Assembly: GCF_964656455.1 (NCBI RefSeq)
Contig: NC_135718.1
Location: forward strand, 147,976,762-148,040,761
Reading direction: 5' to 3'
DNA: 64,000 bases
Source: Halichoerus grypus
Lineage: Eukaryota; Chordata; Mammalia; Carnivora; Phocidae
Positions 11,633-22,024 of this stretch are shown here, piece by piece. Under the pieces are notes generated by a model. That model saw only the letters and a program-made list of their open reading frames with translations. It had not been told where the DNA came from and ran no database searches. Made by a program: the position numbers and the translations under genes. Positions within the stretch are counted from its first letter, which is position 1. Every line of letters begins with the position of its first letter.

Positions 11633-12010
11633 GTCCCTCCCTCCCTCCCTCCCTCCCTCCCTCCCTTCCTTCCTTCCTTCCTTCCTCCTTCCCTCCCCTC
11701 CCTACCCCTTCCTTCCTTCCTTCCATCCCCACCTCTCCCTTCCTTCCCTCCCTCCTTCCTTCCTTCCTTCCTCCCTCTCTCCCTCCCTTCTTTCCTTCCT
11801 CCCTCTCTCCCACTCCTTCCTTCCTTCCTCCCTTTCTTCCTCCTTCCTTTCTTCTTACTTTATATGTCTTCCCATCTACCATCCCATCTTCCTTCCTTCC
11901 TTCTTCCCTTTCTTCCTCCTTCCTTCCTTTCTTCTTTCTTTATATATCTTCCCATCCCTTTTTTCCTCTTTCCTTCCTTTCTTCTTTCTTTATATATCTT
12001 CCCATCTACC
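11633..12010. repeat. Pyrimidine tract, (CCTT/CCCT)n with higher-order repeat
   Basis: Nearly 380 bases of C and T on the + strand, mostly CCTT, CCCT and CTTT units. The block 'tatatNtcttcccatc' recurs with starts near 11861, 11941 and 11991 (spacing 80 and 50 bases), so the right part is a minisatellite-like higher-order repeat. The 147-codon Pro/Ser/Phe/Leu-only open frame across it is a composition artefact. Such polypurine-polypyrimidine DNA can form triplex H-DNA. Confidence 0.95.
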
Positions 12011-12020
12011 TGTGAGTAAT

Positions 12021-12241
12021 AAAAATAAGATTATTACTGGGGTTCCTGGATGGCTCAGATGGTTAAGCATCTGCCTTCAGCTCAGGTCATGATCCCAGGG
12101 TTCTGGGATTGAGCCCCGCATTGGGCTCCCTACTCTGTAGGAAGCCTGCTTCTCCCGCTCCCCCTTCTTGTGTTCCCTTTCTGGCTGTCTCTCTCTCTCT
12201 TTGTCAAATAAATAAAATCTTAAAAAAAATAAGATTATTAC
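12021..12241 (+). mobile_element. Can-SINE with 17-bp target duplication
   Basis: Head 'ggggttcctggatggctcag', then 'catctgccttcagctcagg', 'gattgagccccgcattgggc', a CT body and 'aaataaataaaatctt'. The flanks 'aaaaataagattattac' match exactly at 12021-12037 and 12225-12241. It sits immediately after the pyrimidine tract. Confidence 0.95.
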
Positions 12242-13458
12242 AGCACTTGGACATTTGCTTTAGATCAGAACTTCCTGGCAGAAAGAATTTGAAGTAGTCT
12301 AGAATCAATCATCAATTAGACAAACAACAACAAATAAATCAAGTAAACACACACACACACACACAACTACAAAAAAGTAGTAAAGGAGTAAAAAAATAAT
12401 TATTAACCCTCAAGGATGGGAAAAGGAAAAACGAGATAATAGTAGATGGGAGAATTCAACACATTTTTGGAAGAAAGTAGAGAAGAGGTTACTTATCTTT
12501 GTGGAATGGATGAAGTTATAATGAGTGCATATAGTTGTGAACATTGATGTGAAATGAGCCAATTCACTCTGCAAATCCCTGAGGAGTTCAGCATTTGAGG
12601 CTTTCACGGAACATAGGGATGAGACATGAGACTGGAAGTAAGGTTGATTCAAAGTCTGTATACAGAGTAGCTGGATCTCCAAGCGCCCTCCCCTTCCATG
12701 AGCTAGGGGCTTCAGTGGTGTTCTTCTTCCTTCTCCTGGTAGGACAGGGTTTAGACTGTGGAGAAATTGTATATACCGGTCTCTGGGACAGCAGTGGATA
12801 TAGTGGAGTGCAGAGCTGGGATGTAGGCTAAAACCAGAGGGATTAAATGAGCATTGACACAGCAAGCTGTGAGACACTTCAATTCCCTTTTCATGCTCAG
12901 ATCCTGGAATGTCAGGAGCCAGAAATCTCCCCCCTGTTCTTTCTCTCTATCTGCCTCATCCTCACAGTAGCATGGAAGATTTGTCTCTGCAGAAGGGACA
13001 TTCAGACACTGAGATTTGGTGGCTCTCAATGAATGACAACTTCGAGGTCCTATCATCTTCCAAAAAAACTTCTGAGAGAAAGCCCAGCCTTTGCACCCAG
13101 GACTGCGCTCACTCTTAAATATGAAAACTCAAACTGGCAGACAGTTGGGAAAAGCCTTCAAAATGGGAGAATGACTGAAATAAAAAGAAAAAAGGGAACC
13201 TAGAGTAAACCGAGACACTTTGGATGGGAAAACAAAAAAACCTTCAAGAACTATAATTGATGGCCCCAAAGAAATAAGAGAAAATACTGCTTCCAAGAAA
13301 CAAAGTCAAGAATGCTACTGTAATGGACTATTCAAGAAAAATTTTTGGAAAAAAAAATAGAAATAAAGGGTTGCAATATTATAATTGGAGAATTGCTAGA
13401 AAGTAGAATAAGTCAAAGTGATGGAAAACTGGAGAGAAAAAGATAAAAGAATTAGATG
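12242..13458. other. Unassigned non-coding stretch with (AC)n
   Basis: Contains an (AC)n run at 12346-12364. The 155-codon minus-strand frame at 12410-12877 overlaps others on both strands, shows no recognisable domain and is not supported. The A-rich right part may belong to an old L1. Confidence 0.4.
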
Positions 13459-13548
13459 TGTGGGGTGCTCAGTCAGTGGATCTGTGAGTTTGAGCCCCAC
13501 GTTGGGTGTAGAGATTACTTGAACATAAAATTTAAAAAAAAAAAAAGG
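13459..13548 (+). mobile_element. Short old Can-SINE relative
   Basis: Decayed head 'gtggggtgctcagtcagt', then 'gagtttgagccccacgttgg', 'gtagagattacttgaacat' and an A run. It has the same short architecture as the antisense copies at 1622 and 60053. It lacks the CT-rich body. Confidence 0.75.
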
Positions 13549-13562
13549 AAAATTAGATGAAT

Positions 13563-13773
13563 AATTCAACACTGAGGGGCGCCTGGGTGGCTCAGTCAGT
13601 TAAGCATCTGCCTTCGGCTCGGGTCATGATCCTGGGGTCCTGGGATTGAGCCCTGCATTGGGCTCCCTGCTCAGCAGGGAGTCTGCTTCTCCCTCTCCCT
13701 CTGCCTCTCTCTTTCTCAATCTCTGTCTGTCAAGTAAATAAATAAAATCTTAAAAAAAAAAATCCAACACTGA
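13563..13773 (+). mobile_element. Can-SINE with target duplication
   Basis: Head 'ggggcgcctgggtggctcag', the standard middle and an 'aagtaaataaataaaatctt' tail. Flanks 'aattcaacactga' (13563-13575) and 'aatccaacactga' (13761-13773) are a 13-base duplication with one mismatch. Confidence 0.96.
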
Positions 13774-14201
13774 CTAATGGTATTTCTAGGAAAAAAGTAG
13801 AGAAAATGGAGGGTAGTATTGCTAAAGAAATAATACAAGAAAATTTTCAAATGCTGAAGGACACATGCTTCTAAATAGAAAAGACTCTCAAAGTGTTCAG
13901 CACAATGTAAAAATAACACATTCAGAAAGACATCTCAACATGACATTTCAAAACAACGGAGATAAAAAGATTCTAAATGCTGAGAGAGGAAAGAGAGATG
14001 AAAGAGGAGGAAAGGGAAGTGGGTGGGGGGGGAATCCAGGTTACATACCAAAAACCAAGAATCTGAATGACAGAATGTTTCAAGAGCAACCTTGGGTGTT
14101 AGAGGACACTGAGTGCTAAAAATTCTGAGGAGATTATTTCCAGACCAGAATTTTATACCTGTTTAAACTATTAATGATTGAAGATGTACAAAAACATGTT
14201 C
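13774..14201 (+). mobile_element. Probable old LINE-1 (L1M/HAL1-like) sequence
   Basis: A-rich sense-strand sequence with phrases such as 'gaaagacatctcaacatgac' and 'gaccagaattttatacctgt', reminiscent of old L1/HAL1 ORF1 regions. An 84-codon open frame here has no recognisable domain. The assignment is tentative. Confidence 0.4.
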
Positions 14202-14431
14202 AGAAATATAAAAATTCAGGGGCACCTGGGTGCCTCAGTCGTTAAGCATCTGCCTTCGGCTCAGGTCATAATCCCAGGGTCCTGGGATCGAGTCCCACAT
14301 CAGGCTCCCTGCTCGGTGGGAAGCCTGCGTCTCCCTCTCCCACTCCCCCTGCTTATTTTGCTGCTCTCACTAGCTCTCTCTGTCAAATAAATAAATAAAA
14401 TCTTTAAAAAAAAGAGAAATATAAAAATTCA
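14202..14431 (+). mobile_element. Can-SINE (younger of a tandem pair)
   Basis: Head 'ggggcacctgggtgcctcag', 'catctgccttcggctcagg' and an 'aataaataaataaaatcttt' tail. Its 17-base target duplication 'agaaatataaaaattca' is exact at 14202-14218 and 14415-14431. The right copy abuts the next SINE directly, so this element landed at the 5' edge of an existing SINE. Confidence 0.95.
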
Positions 14432-14580
14432 AGGGGCACCTGGGTGGCTCAGTCAGTTAAGCGTCTGACTCTTGATCTCAGCTCAGGTCTCCATCTCAGG
14501 GTCGTGAATACAAGCCCCATGTTGGGCTCCATGCTAGGTATGGAGTGGAGCCAACTTAAAAAAAAGAAAGTAAAAATTAA
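14432..14580 (+). mobile_element. Can-SINE, older 'gactcttgatctcagctcagg' type
   Basis: Starts 'aggggcacctgggtggctca', then 'gtctgactcttgatctcagc', 'tacaagccccatgttgggct' and 'atggagtggagcc' before an A-rich tail. This is an older subfamily lacking the 'ctgccttcgg' motif. It follows the previous SINE with no spacer beyond the shared target duplication. Confidence 0.9.
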
Positions 14581-15837
14581 AAAAAAACATGAACTGGAAT
14601 TCCAAATAAAATTTGATTCATTCCCCACACTATATACTAGCATGAATTCCAAATGAATAATAAATGTGAAAAATAAAACTATAGACAACTAAATGAAAAC
14701 AAAAAATTTCTTCATAATCTAGAAACAATATTTTTTTCACTATGCTTCATTTTATAGAAGCAATGAGGGAAAAATTTGTCAAATTTGACTATATAAATAA
14801 ACAAAAATTAAAAAAAAAAAACCCCACCATTTCATGACAGTAAAGGCTATAAGCTAAAGAAAAACATAAAGGAAAAACTGGAAAAATATTCACAAATTAC
14901 AACACAAAGTACCCCTGCTACATAAAAAGCTTAAAAAAGAGAAACAGGTGAAAGTACAGTATAGAAAAATTGGACCAGAGGTATGAATAAAAGGTTCACA
15001 GGAGGAAAAAGGCCTTAAATATATTAAAATATGTTCAATCTCACTTCCTATAATAAGAGAGATGCAAACAAAACAAAACAACAATAACAAAAAACATCAA
15101 GATAGCACCCCTCACCTTTTAGGTGGATAAATTCCAAGGTTTTGATAACCTGCAGGGAAATAGGTATTTGCAAATAGGTATTTGCAAATGTTGGATGGGA
15201 ATACAAATTGGTACAAGTCTTATGGAGGGGGAGTGGGCAAAATCTAACAAAATGACACATGCGTTTTCACTTTGACCGAATAAGGCCACTTTAAGGAACC
15301 CAAAGATACACTGGCAAAAGTATTAAGACATTCAACACAAGTATTCATTGCAATCCTTGGTAGCAGACGAGTACAAATGCCTGTCTTTTCTACCTATCAG
15401 GAGAAAAATGTCAAATATCTGTCGATATAGGACTGGTTGAATAAACTATAATACATACAGATACTAAGCTATTAGGCTTCTCAAAAAAGGAACAAGGAAA
15501 TGTATATGCTACTGTGAAGTGATATATTGTTAATTGAAGAAAGGGAGGTTCACTGGAGTGTGTATAAAACTCTACTTTCCTTCTGCCTTTGGCTCAGGTC
15601 ATGATTCTGGAGTCCCAGGATCAAGTCCTACATCAGGCTCCCTGCTCAGCGGAGAGTCTGCTTCTCCCTCTGACCCTCCCCCGTCTTGTGCTCTCTCACT
15701 TTCTCTCTCTCTCAAATAAATAAAATCTAGAAAAAAACCCCTCTGCTTTTAGCAAAAAAAAAAAAAAAAAAAAAAAAAAATGGGAGCAGTAGGAATGTAT
15801 AATGTGTATAGACATTTTCCTTAAAAAAGGAAGTGAA
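14581..15837 (+). mobile_element. Old LINE-1 (L1M-type), left part of a split element
   Basis: Sense ORF2 3' landmarks: 'aattccaaatgaataataaa', 'aaaacataaaggaaaaactg', 'atattaaaatatgttcaatc', 'ttaaggaacccaaagataca' and 'ggactggttgaataaactat'. It is interrupted by a truncated SINE at 15575-15780 and by the younger L1 starting near 15854, and resumes at 19501. Frames are broken throughout. Confidence 0.65.
15575..15780 (+). mobile_element. 5'-truncated Can-SINE followed by a 27-base A run
   Basis: The head is missing. The match starts at 'cttctgcctttggctcaggt' and runs through the CT body to 'caaataaataaaatctag'. After a short A-rich and unique piece ('cccctctgcttttagc') comes a pure A run at 15754-15780. 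Confidence 0.88.
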
Positions 15838-16004
15838 GATATACCAAAGTTTTTTTTTAAATTTTTTTATTGTTATGTTAATCCCCATACATTACATCAT
15901 TAGTTTTAGATGTAGTGTTGCATGATTCATTGTTTGTGCATAACACCCAGTGCTCCATGCAGAATGTGCCCTCCTCAATACCCATCACCAGGCTAACCCA
16001 TCCT

Positions 16005-16029
16005 CCCACGCCCCTCCCCTCTAGAACCC
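16005..16029 (-). other. G-quadruplex motif in L1 3'UTR
   Basis: On the + strand four C runs (ccc, cccc, cccc, ccc) are separated by 3, 1 and 7 bases, giving a G4-capable motif on the L1 sense strand. A second, denser C-run block lies at 16250-16274. The L1 at 33 kb keeps the first motif at 33183-33207. Confidence 0.7.
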
Positions 16030-16316
16030 TCAGTTTGTTTTTCAGAGTCCATCATCTCTCATGGTTCGTCTCCCCCTCCGATTTCCCCCCCTTCATTCTT
16101 CCCCTCCTGCTATCTTCTTCTTCTTTTTTTTTTCCTTAACATATATTGCATTATTTGTTTCAGAGGTACAGATCTGAGATTCAACAGTCTTGCACAATTC
16201 ACAGCGCTTACCAGAGCACATACCCTCCCCAGTGTCTATCACCCAGTCACCCCATCCCTCCCACCCCACCCCCCACTCCAGCAACCCTCAGTTTGTTTCC
16301 TGAGATTAAGAATTCC

Positions 16317-19300
16317 TCATATCAGTGAGGTCATATGATACATGTCTTTCTCTGTTTGACTTATTTCGCTCAGCATAATACCCTCCAGTTCCATCCACGT
16401 CGTTGCAAATGGCAAGATCTCATTCATTTTGATGGCTGCATAATATTCCATTGTATATATATACCACATCTTCTTTATCCATTCATCTGTCGATGGACAT
16501 CTTGGCTCTTTCCACAGTTTGGCTATTGTGGACATTGCTGCTATAAACATCGGGGTGCACGTACCCTTTCGGATCCCTACTTTTGTATCTTAGGGGTAAA
16601 TACCCAGTAGTGCAATTGCTGGGTTGTACGGTAGCTCTATTTTCAACTTTTTGAGGAACCTCCATACTGTTTTCCAGAGTGGCTGCACCAGCTTGCATTC
16701 CCACCAACAGTGTAGGAAGGTTCCCCTTTCTCCGCATCCCCGCCAACATCTGTCGTTTCCTGACTTGTTAATTTTAGCCATTCTGACTGGTGTGAGGTGG
16801 TATCTCATTGAGGTTTTGATTTGGATTTCCCTGATGCTGAGCGATGTTGAGCTCTTTTTCATGTGTCTGTTGGCCATTTGGATGTCTTCTTTGCAGAAAT
16901 ATCTGTTCACGTCTTCTGCCCATTTTTTGATTGGATTCTTTGTTCTTTGGGTGTTGAGTTTGATAAGTTCCTTATAGATTTTGGATACTAGCCCTTTATC
17001 TGATATGTCATTTGCAAATATCTTCTCCCATTCTGTCGGTTGTCTTTTGGTTTTGTTGCCTGTTTCCTTTGCTGTGCAAAAGCTTTTTATCTTGATGAAG
17101 TCCCAATAGTTCATTTTTGCCCTTGCTTCCGTCGCCTTTGGTGATGTTTCTAGGAAGAAGTTGCTGCGGCTGAGGTCAAAGAGGTTGCTGCCTGTGTTCT
17201 CCTTTAGGATTTTGATGGACTCCTGTCTCACATTGGGGTCTTTCAACCATTTGTAGTCTATTTTTGTGTGTGGTGTAAGGAAATGGTCCAGTTTCATTCT
17301 TCTGCCTGTGGCTATCCAATTTTCCCAACACCATTTGTTGAAGAGACTGTCTTTTTTCCATTGGACATTCTTTCCTGCTTTGTCAAAGATTAGTTGACCA
17401 TAGAGTTGAGGGTCCATTTCTGGGCTCTCTATTCTGTTCCATTGATCTATGTGTCTGTTTTTGTGCTAGTACCATACTGTCTTGATGATGACAGCTTTGT
17501 AATAGAGCTGGAAGTCTGGAATTGTGATGCCGCCAGCTTTGCTTTTCCTTTTCAACATTCCTCTGGCTATTCGGGGTCTTTTCTGGTTCCATACAAATTT
17601 TAGGATTATTTGTTCCATTTCTTTGAAAAAAGTGGATGGTGTTTTGATGGGGATTGCATTGAATGTGTAGATTGCTCTAGGTAGCATTGACATCTTCACA
17701 ATATTTGTTCTTCCAATCCATGAGCATGGAACGTTTTTCCATTTCTTTGTGTCTTCCTCAATTTCTTTCATGAGTATTTTATAGTTTTCTGAGTATAGAT
17801 CCTTTGCCTCTTTGGTTAGATTTATGCCTAGGTATCTTATGGTTTTGGGTACAATTGTAAATGGGATCGACTCCTTAATTTCTCTTTCTTCTGTCTTGTT
17901 GTTGGTGTATAGGAATGCCACTGACTTCTGTGCATTGATTTTATATCCTGCCACTATACTGAATTCCTGTATGAGTTCTAGCAGTTCTGGGGTGGAGCCT
18001 TTGGGGTTTTCCAGATAAAGTATCATATCATCTGCAAAGAGTGAGAGTTTGACTTCTTCTTTGCCAATTTGGATGCCTTTTATTTCTTTTTGTTGTCTGA
18101 TTGCTGTGGCTAGGACTTCTAATACTATGTTGAATAGCAGTGGTGATAGTGGACATCCCTGCCGTGTTCCTGACCTTAGGGGGAAAGCTCTCAGTTTTTC
18201 CCCATTGAGAATGATATTCGCTGTAGGTTTTTCATAGATGGCTTTTAGGATATTGAGGTATGTACCCTCTTGCCTATACTCTGAAGAGTTTTGATCAAGA
18301 AAGGATGCTGTACTTTGTCAAATGCTTTTTCTGCATCTATTGAGAGGCTCATATGATTCTTGTTCTTTCTTTTGTTAATGTATTGTATCACGTTGATTGA
18401 TTTGCGGATGTTGAACCAACCTTGCAGCCCAGGGATAAATCCCACTTGGTCGTGGTGAATAATCCTTTTAATGTACTGTTGGATCCTATTGGCTAGTATT
18501 TTGGTGAGAATTTTTGCATCCATGTTCATCAGGGATATTGGTCTGTAGTTCTCCTTTTTGATGGGGTCTTTGTCTGGTTTTGGGATCAAGGTAATGCTGG
18601 CCTCATAAAATGAGTTTGGAAGTTTTCCTTCCATTTCTATTTTTTGGAACAGTTTCAGAAGCATAGGTATTAATTCTTCTTGAAATGTTTGGTAGAATTC
18701 CCCTGGGAAGCCATCTGGCCCTGGGCTTTTGTTTGTTGGGAGATTTTTGATGACTGCTTCCATTTCCTTAGTGGTTATAGGTCTGTTCAGGTTTTCTATT
18801 TCTTCCTGGTTCAGTTTTGGTAGTTGATACATCTCTAGGAATGCATCCATTTCTTCCAGGTTATCTAATTTGCTGGCATAGAGTTGCTCATAATATGTTC
18901 TTATAATTGTTTGTATGTCTTTGGTGTTGGTTGTGATCTCTCCTCTTTCATTCATGATTTTGTTGATTTGGGTGATTTCTCTTTTCTTTTTGATAAGGCT
19001 GGCCAGGGGTTTATCAATCTTGTTAATTCTTTGAAAGAACCAGCTCCTAGTTTTGTTGATCTGTTCTACTGTTCTTTTAGTTTCTATTTCATTGATTTCT
19101 GCTCTGATCTTTATTATTTCTCTTCTCCTGCTGGGTTTAGGCTTTATTTGCTGTTCTTTCTCCAGCTCCTTTAGGTGTAGGGTTAGGTTGTGTATTTGAG
19201 ACCTTTCTTGTTTCTTGAGAAAGACTTGTATTGCTATATACTTTCCTCTTAGGACTGCCTTTGCTGCGTCCCAAAGATTTTGAACAGTTGTGTTTTCATT

Positions 19301-19484
19301 TTCATTGGTTTCCATGAATTTTTTAAATTCTTCTTTAATTTCCTGGTTGACCCATTCATTCTTTAGTAGGATGCTCTTTAGCCTCCATGTATTTGAGTTC
19401 TTTCCGACTTTCCTCTTGTGATTGAGTTCTAGTTTCAAAGCATTGTGGTCTGAAAATAGGCAGGGAATGATTCCAGTCTTTTGG
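16317..19484 (-). pseudogene. LINE-1 ORF2 remnant (reverse transcriptase and C-terminal region)
   Basis: Encodes the linker after the endonuclease, the reverse transcriptase and the Cys-rich C-terminal region. Visible motifs are [15 protein letters not shown] (RT motif region), [35 protein letters not shown], the catalytic FADD (18027-18038) and a C-terminal [14 protein letters not shown] zinc-knuckle-like segment. At least three lesions break it: a 1-base frameshift near 18272, a TAG at 17466-17468 where the other copy has Trp, and a TAA near 16590. It is a fragment of a roughly 1,275-codon protein and is not functional. Confidence 0.93.
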
Positions 19485-19500
19485 GATATACCAAAGTTTT

Positions 19501-20555
19501 AAATGTTTATCTACGAGTAGGAACGGGGACATGGGGATGGAGGAGACATTCGGAATGCAGTTAAGCTAAATGTGCATTGTATGCATTTTGGAACCCCATG
19601 AATACTTTAGAAAAAATTAAAACAAAATCAAATCAAAATGAGAAAAAAAGCAATACCTAAAATTTAAAAGCAAAGTGAAATATATTAAACTATGAATATC
19701 AAGTTGGTGAATTTACCACACAAGAAAAAAATATTTCAAAGTCATAGTGATTTGAATATATCTTTCTAGTGTGACACGTTTTCAGGACAAAAAAAACCAA
19801 AACTATAAACAAATCTTAAATTATAAATAATCACATTATTAGTGATAATGTTGGCATTGTTATTCTGAAAAAAAGCATTAGAGCAAACAGAAAAGATTTT
19901 CACAGTAAAAGAGTACAAACATAAAATCAAAGAATTAAAAAACAGCCCTCAGCTTGTTTTCTAGCTACATCCACTGGTGAGGTCTAGAAACAGTGAACTC
20001 CTGGGGCAGTGAGCACCTCTGGCCCCACACTGTGGCCTTTAACTACCATTTAGCACTAAAAGTAACAAGAAGAGCTCCTTGGAAAAATGGCTGATTCTGA
20101 GACCGGGGCAGGAAAGGTCCAATGAGCCTGAACCATCTTCTAGAATTAGAAAGTAGCAAGTTTTCTAAGGCCACCATAAGATCAGTGACAAAAATCTCTG
20201 TTAACCCAACCAAAGTCAGGATAACTTAAACATTGAAAAAAAAAATCCCCAGAGGATTAAAATATATCAAATATGTTAAAATCCATGAATTCATTATGAT
20301 ATTAAAAAATAAAAATATCATTTGCCACCTTTGGAAGATGTTAGAGAAAAAATTCATAATTCTACAAAGCGATAAATGAAGGGAAAGAATCAAACATTTT
20401 TCTGAACTTTACAAATATGTGCTTTAACATAATCAAATAGCTGATAAGAGGAAATTCCTTTTAGATTTCAAGCTAATATATTAGAATTGAGTCCTGTAGA
20501 AATCACCTTTTTGCAACCCCTAATAAAATGGGCAATGACCACCTATGGCATCTAT
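19501..20555 (+). mobile_element. Old LINE-1 (L1M-type), right part with 3' UTR
   Basis: Continues the element split by the younger L1. Pieces such as 'ggggatggaggagacattcg', 'gactgattctgagaccgggg'-like text at about 20088 and 'gattaaaatatatcaaatat' recall L1M/HAL1 3' regions. It is AT-rich and has no open frame. The right boundary is uncertain. Confidence 0.5.
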
Positions 20556-20724
20556 GGAAATTTATTTATTTATTTATTTATGAGAGAGAAAGAGAACATG
20601 AGTGGGGTGAGGGGCAGAGGGAGAAGCAGAGGCTTGATCCCAGGACCCTGGGATCATGACCTGAGCCACAGGCAGACGCTTAACCGACTGAGCCACTGAG
20701 GTGCCCCAACATTGGGGAAATTTA
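20556..20724 (-). mobile_element. Can-SINE, antisense, short body
   Basis: (TTTA)n, a GA-rich body, 'gatcccaggaccctgggatc', 'atgacctgagccacaggcag' and a 'gagccactgaggtgcccc' head. The flanks share 'ggaaattta' (20556-20564 and 20716-20724), a minimal target duplication. It lacks the 'gggagcccgatg' segment, so it carries an internal deletion. Confidence 0.92.
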
Positions 20725-21263
20725 AACGGTGGTGGCATATTTGGAATATGTAAAGACATTCTTGTTAGTTCTTTTAGGTGTGAAAATAAAACTGTGCTTA
20801 TGTTTTAAAAAACCCCTTATCTTTTAGAAGCATTTCCAGTGGAACTAACAGAGGTGGGCCTGAGGTCCATCTATCCATTTGTTTTTTCTCTGACACAGAA
20901 GAACGTGACCGGCCACTGTGTGTCAAATGCAGAAGTCAGGGACCTATTAGTGCCAATACAATAATGTGCTTGTTGTCACAGACTTGTAGGGACTTTTATC
21001 AACCATGTATGAATAGACCTAAATCTGCTTTGAATCACTTTATATTTTTATGCTGTACCGGCGATACTGGGAGGTATCGATTTGGGAGATATTTCATTTT
21101 TAGATATCAAATGAGATAATAAATGCAAAAGACAATCAAAATAGCAAAGCATGAAAACATACCTGTAATTATATGAAGTAGTAGATACTCTATTTTATAT
21201 TTCTCTCTCTAAGGCTTTGAGCTACAGCTTCTTGTTCTAGTATTTTGAACTTTTACACGTGAT
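20725..21263. other. Unassigned non-coding stretch
   Basis: No gene or named repeat is seen. Confidence 0.4.
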
Positions 21264-21496
21264 AGAAAGAGTTTAGGGGGGCATCTGGGTGGCTCAGTCG
21301 GTTAAGTCTACGACTCTTGGTTTCAACTCAGGTTGTGATCTCAGGGTCATGATATTGAGCCCTGTGTTGGGGCTCCATGCTCAGCGTGGAGCCTGCTTGA
21401 GATTCTCTTTCCCTCCCCCCCTGCACCTCTTGCTCATGCTCTCTCTCTCTCAAAACAAATAAATCAATCTTATTAAAAAAAAAAGAAAGAAAGAGT
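21264..21496 (+). mobile_element. Can-SINE, older 'gactcttggtttcaactcagg' type
   Basis: Head 'gggggcatctgggtggctca', 'acgactcttggtttcaactc', 'gggctccatgctcagcgtgg', 'gcctgcttgagattctcttt' and a 'caaataaatcaatctt' tail. Flanks share 'agaaagagt' (21264-21272 and 21488-21496). This is a different lineage from the dominant 'ctgccttcgg' copies. Confidence 0.92.
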
Positions 21497-21519
21497 ATGG
21501 GTTTTAGATTTGGAGACAT

Positions 21520-21770
21520 CCCACTCACTTCTAATTCTAGTATGGGTATGTGGTGATTAGGGGAAATAGGCTATTTAAAAACTTTGAGTCCCAGTTTATT
21601 CACCTGTAAGCTAGACATAATTAAACCTGTATCTGAGTTCTTAATTCTTCTGTGAAATCTTAGTTCTTAATTCTTCTGGGAAATCATATATGTAAGCCCC
21701 TGACACACAAGACATGTTCAGTACATTTTAGGCATCTCGTCCAACCCTTTAACAATCGAAGCCCTGGGTA
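21520..21770 (+). mobile_element. MIR relic with an internal 26-bp tandem duplication
   Basis: MIR-like order: 'aaactttgagtcccagttta', 'ttcacctgtaagctagacat', 'aagcccctgacacacaagac' and 'gttcagtacattttaggc'. A 26-base unit starting 'agttcttaattcttctg' is repeated at 21636-21661 and 21662-21687. Confidence 0.55.
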
Positions 21771-21790
21771 ATAATATACAAAAGAAATAA

Positions 21791-22024
21791 CCAAAGTGTA
21801 GCTTTTATTGTTTGTTTGTTTGTTTGTTTTTAAGATTTTATTTATTTATTTTACAGAGAGACACACAGTGAGAGAGGGAACACAAGCAGGGGGAGTGGGA
21901 GAGGGAGAAGCAGGCTCCCTGCGATGCAGGGCTCGATCCCAGGACCCTGGGATCATGACCTGAGCCGAAGGCAGACGCTTAACGACTGAGCCACCCAGGC
22001 GCCCCAAAGTGTAGCCTTTATTGT
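21791..22024 (-). mobile_element. Can-SINE, antisense, with 21-bp target duplication
   Basis: (GTTT)n then 'aagattttatttatttattt', 'gggctcgatcccaggaccct', 'gggatcatgacctgagccga' and a 'gagccacccaggcgcccc' head. Flanks at 21791-21811 and 22004-22024 match over 21 bases with one mismatch. The GTTT expansion lies at the tail end. Confidence 0.95.

Larger units (their letters stand above)
15838..19500 (-). mobile_element. Young 5'-truncated LINE-1 with perfect target duplication
   Basis: Antisense L1 of about 3.6 kb: a T-rich tail at the left, 3'UTR to about 16316, then ORF2 running leftwards from its 5' break at 19484. The break falls at the end of the endonuclease domain, so the 5'UTR, ORF1 and most of the endonuclease are absent. 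The flanks 'gatataccaaagtttt' are identical at 15838-15853 and 19485-19500. The empty site reads gTTTT/AAatg on the minus strand after reverse complementing, the classic L1 endonuclease target. It interrupts an older L1M. Confidence 0.97.

Noticed and set aside
11576..12019. 147-codon open frame
   Set aside because: It translates the pyrimidine tract, giving only Pro, Ser, Leu and Phe repeats. The opposite strand is equally open. Composition explains it.
12410..12877. 155-codon minus-strand frame
   Set aside because: Overlaps several open frames on both strands, shows no domain, and lies in unassigned DNA between repeats.
18884..19174. Plus-strand open frames across the L1 (also at 35804-36119)
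   Set aside because: They are the reverse shadows of L1 ORF2, which explains their similar translations in both L1 copies.
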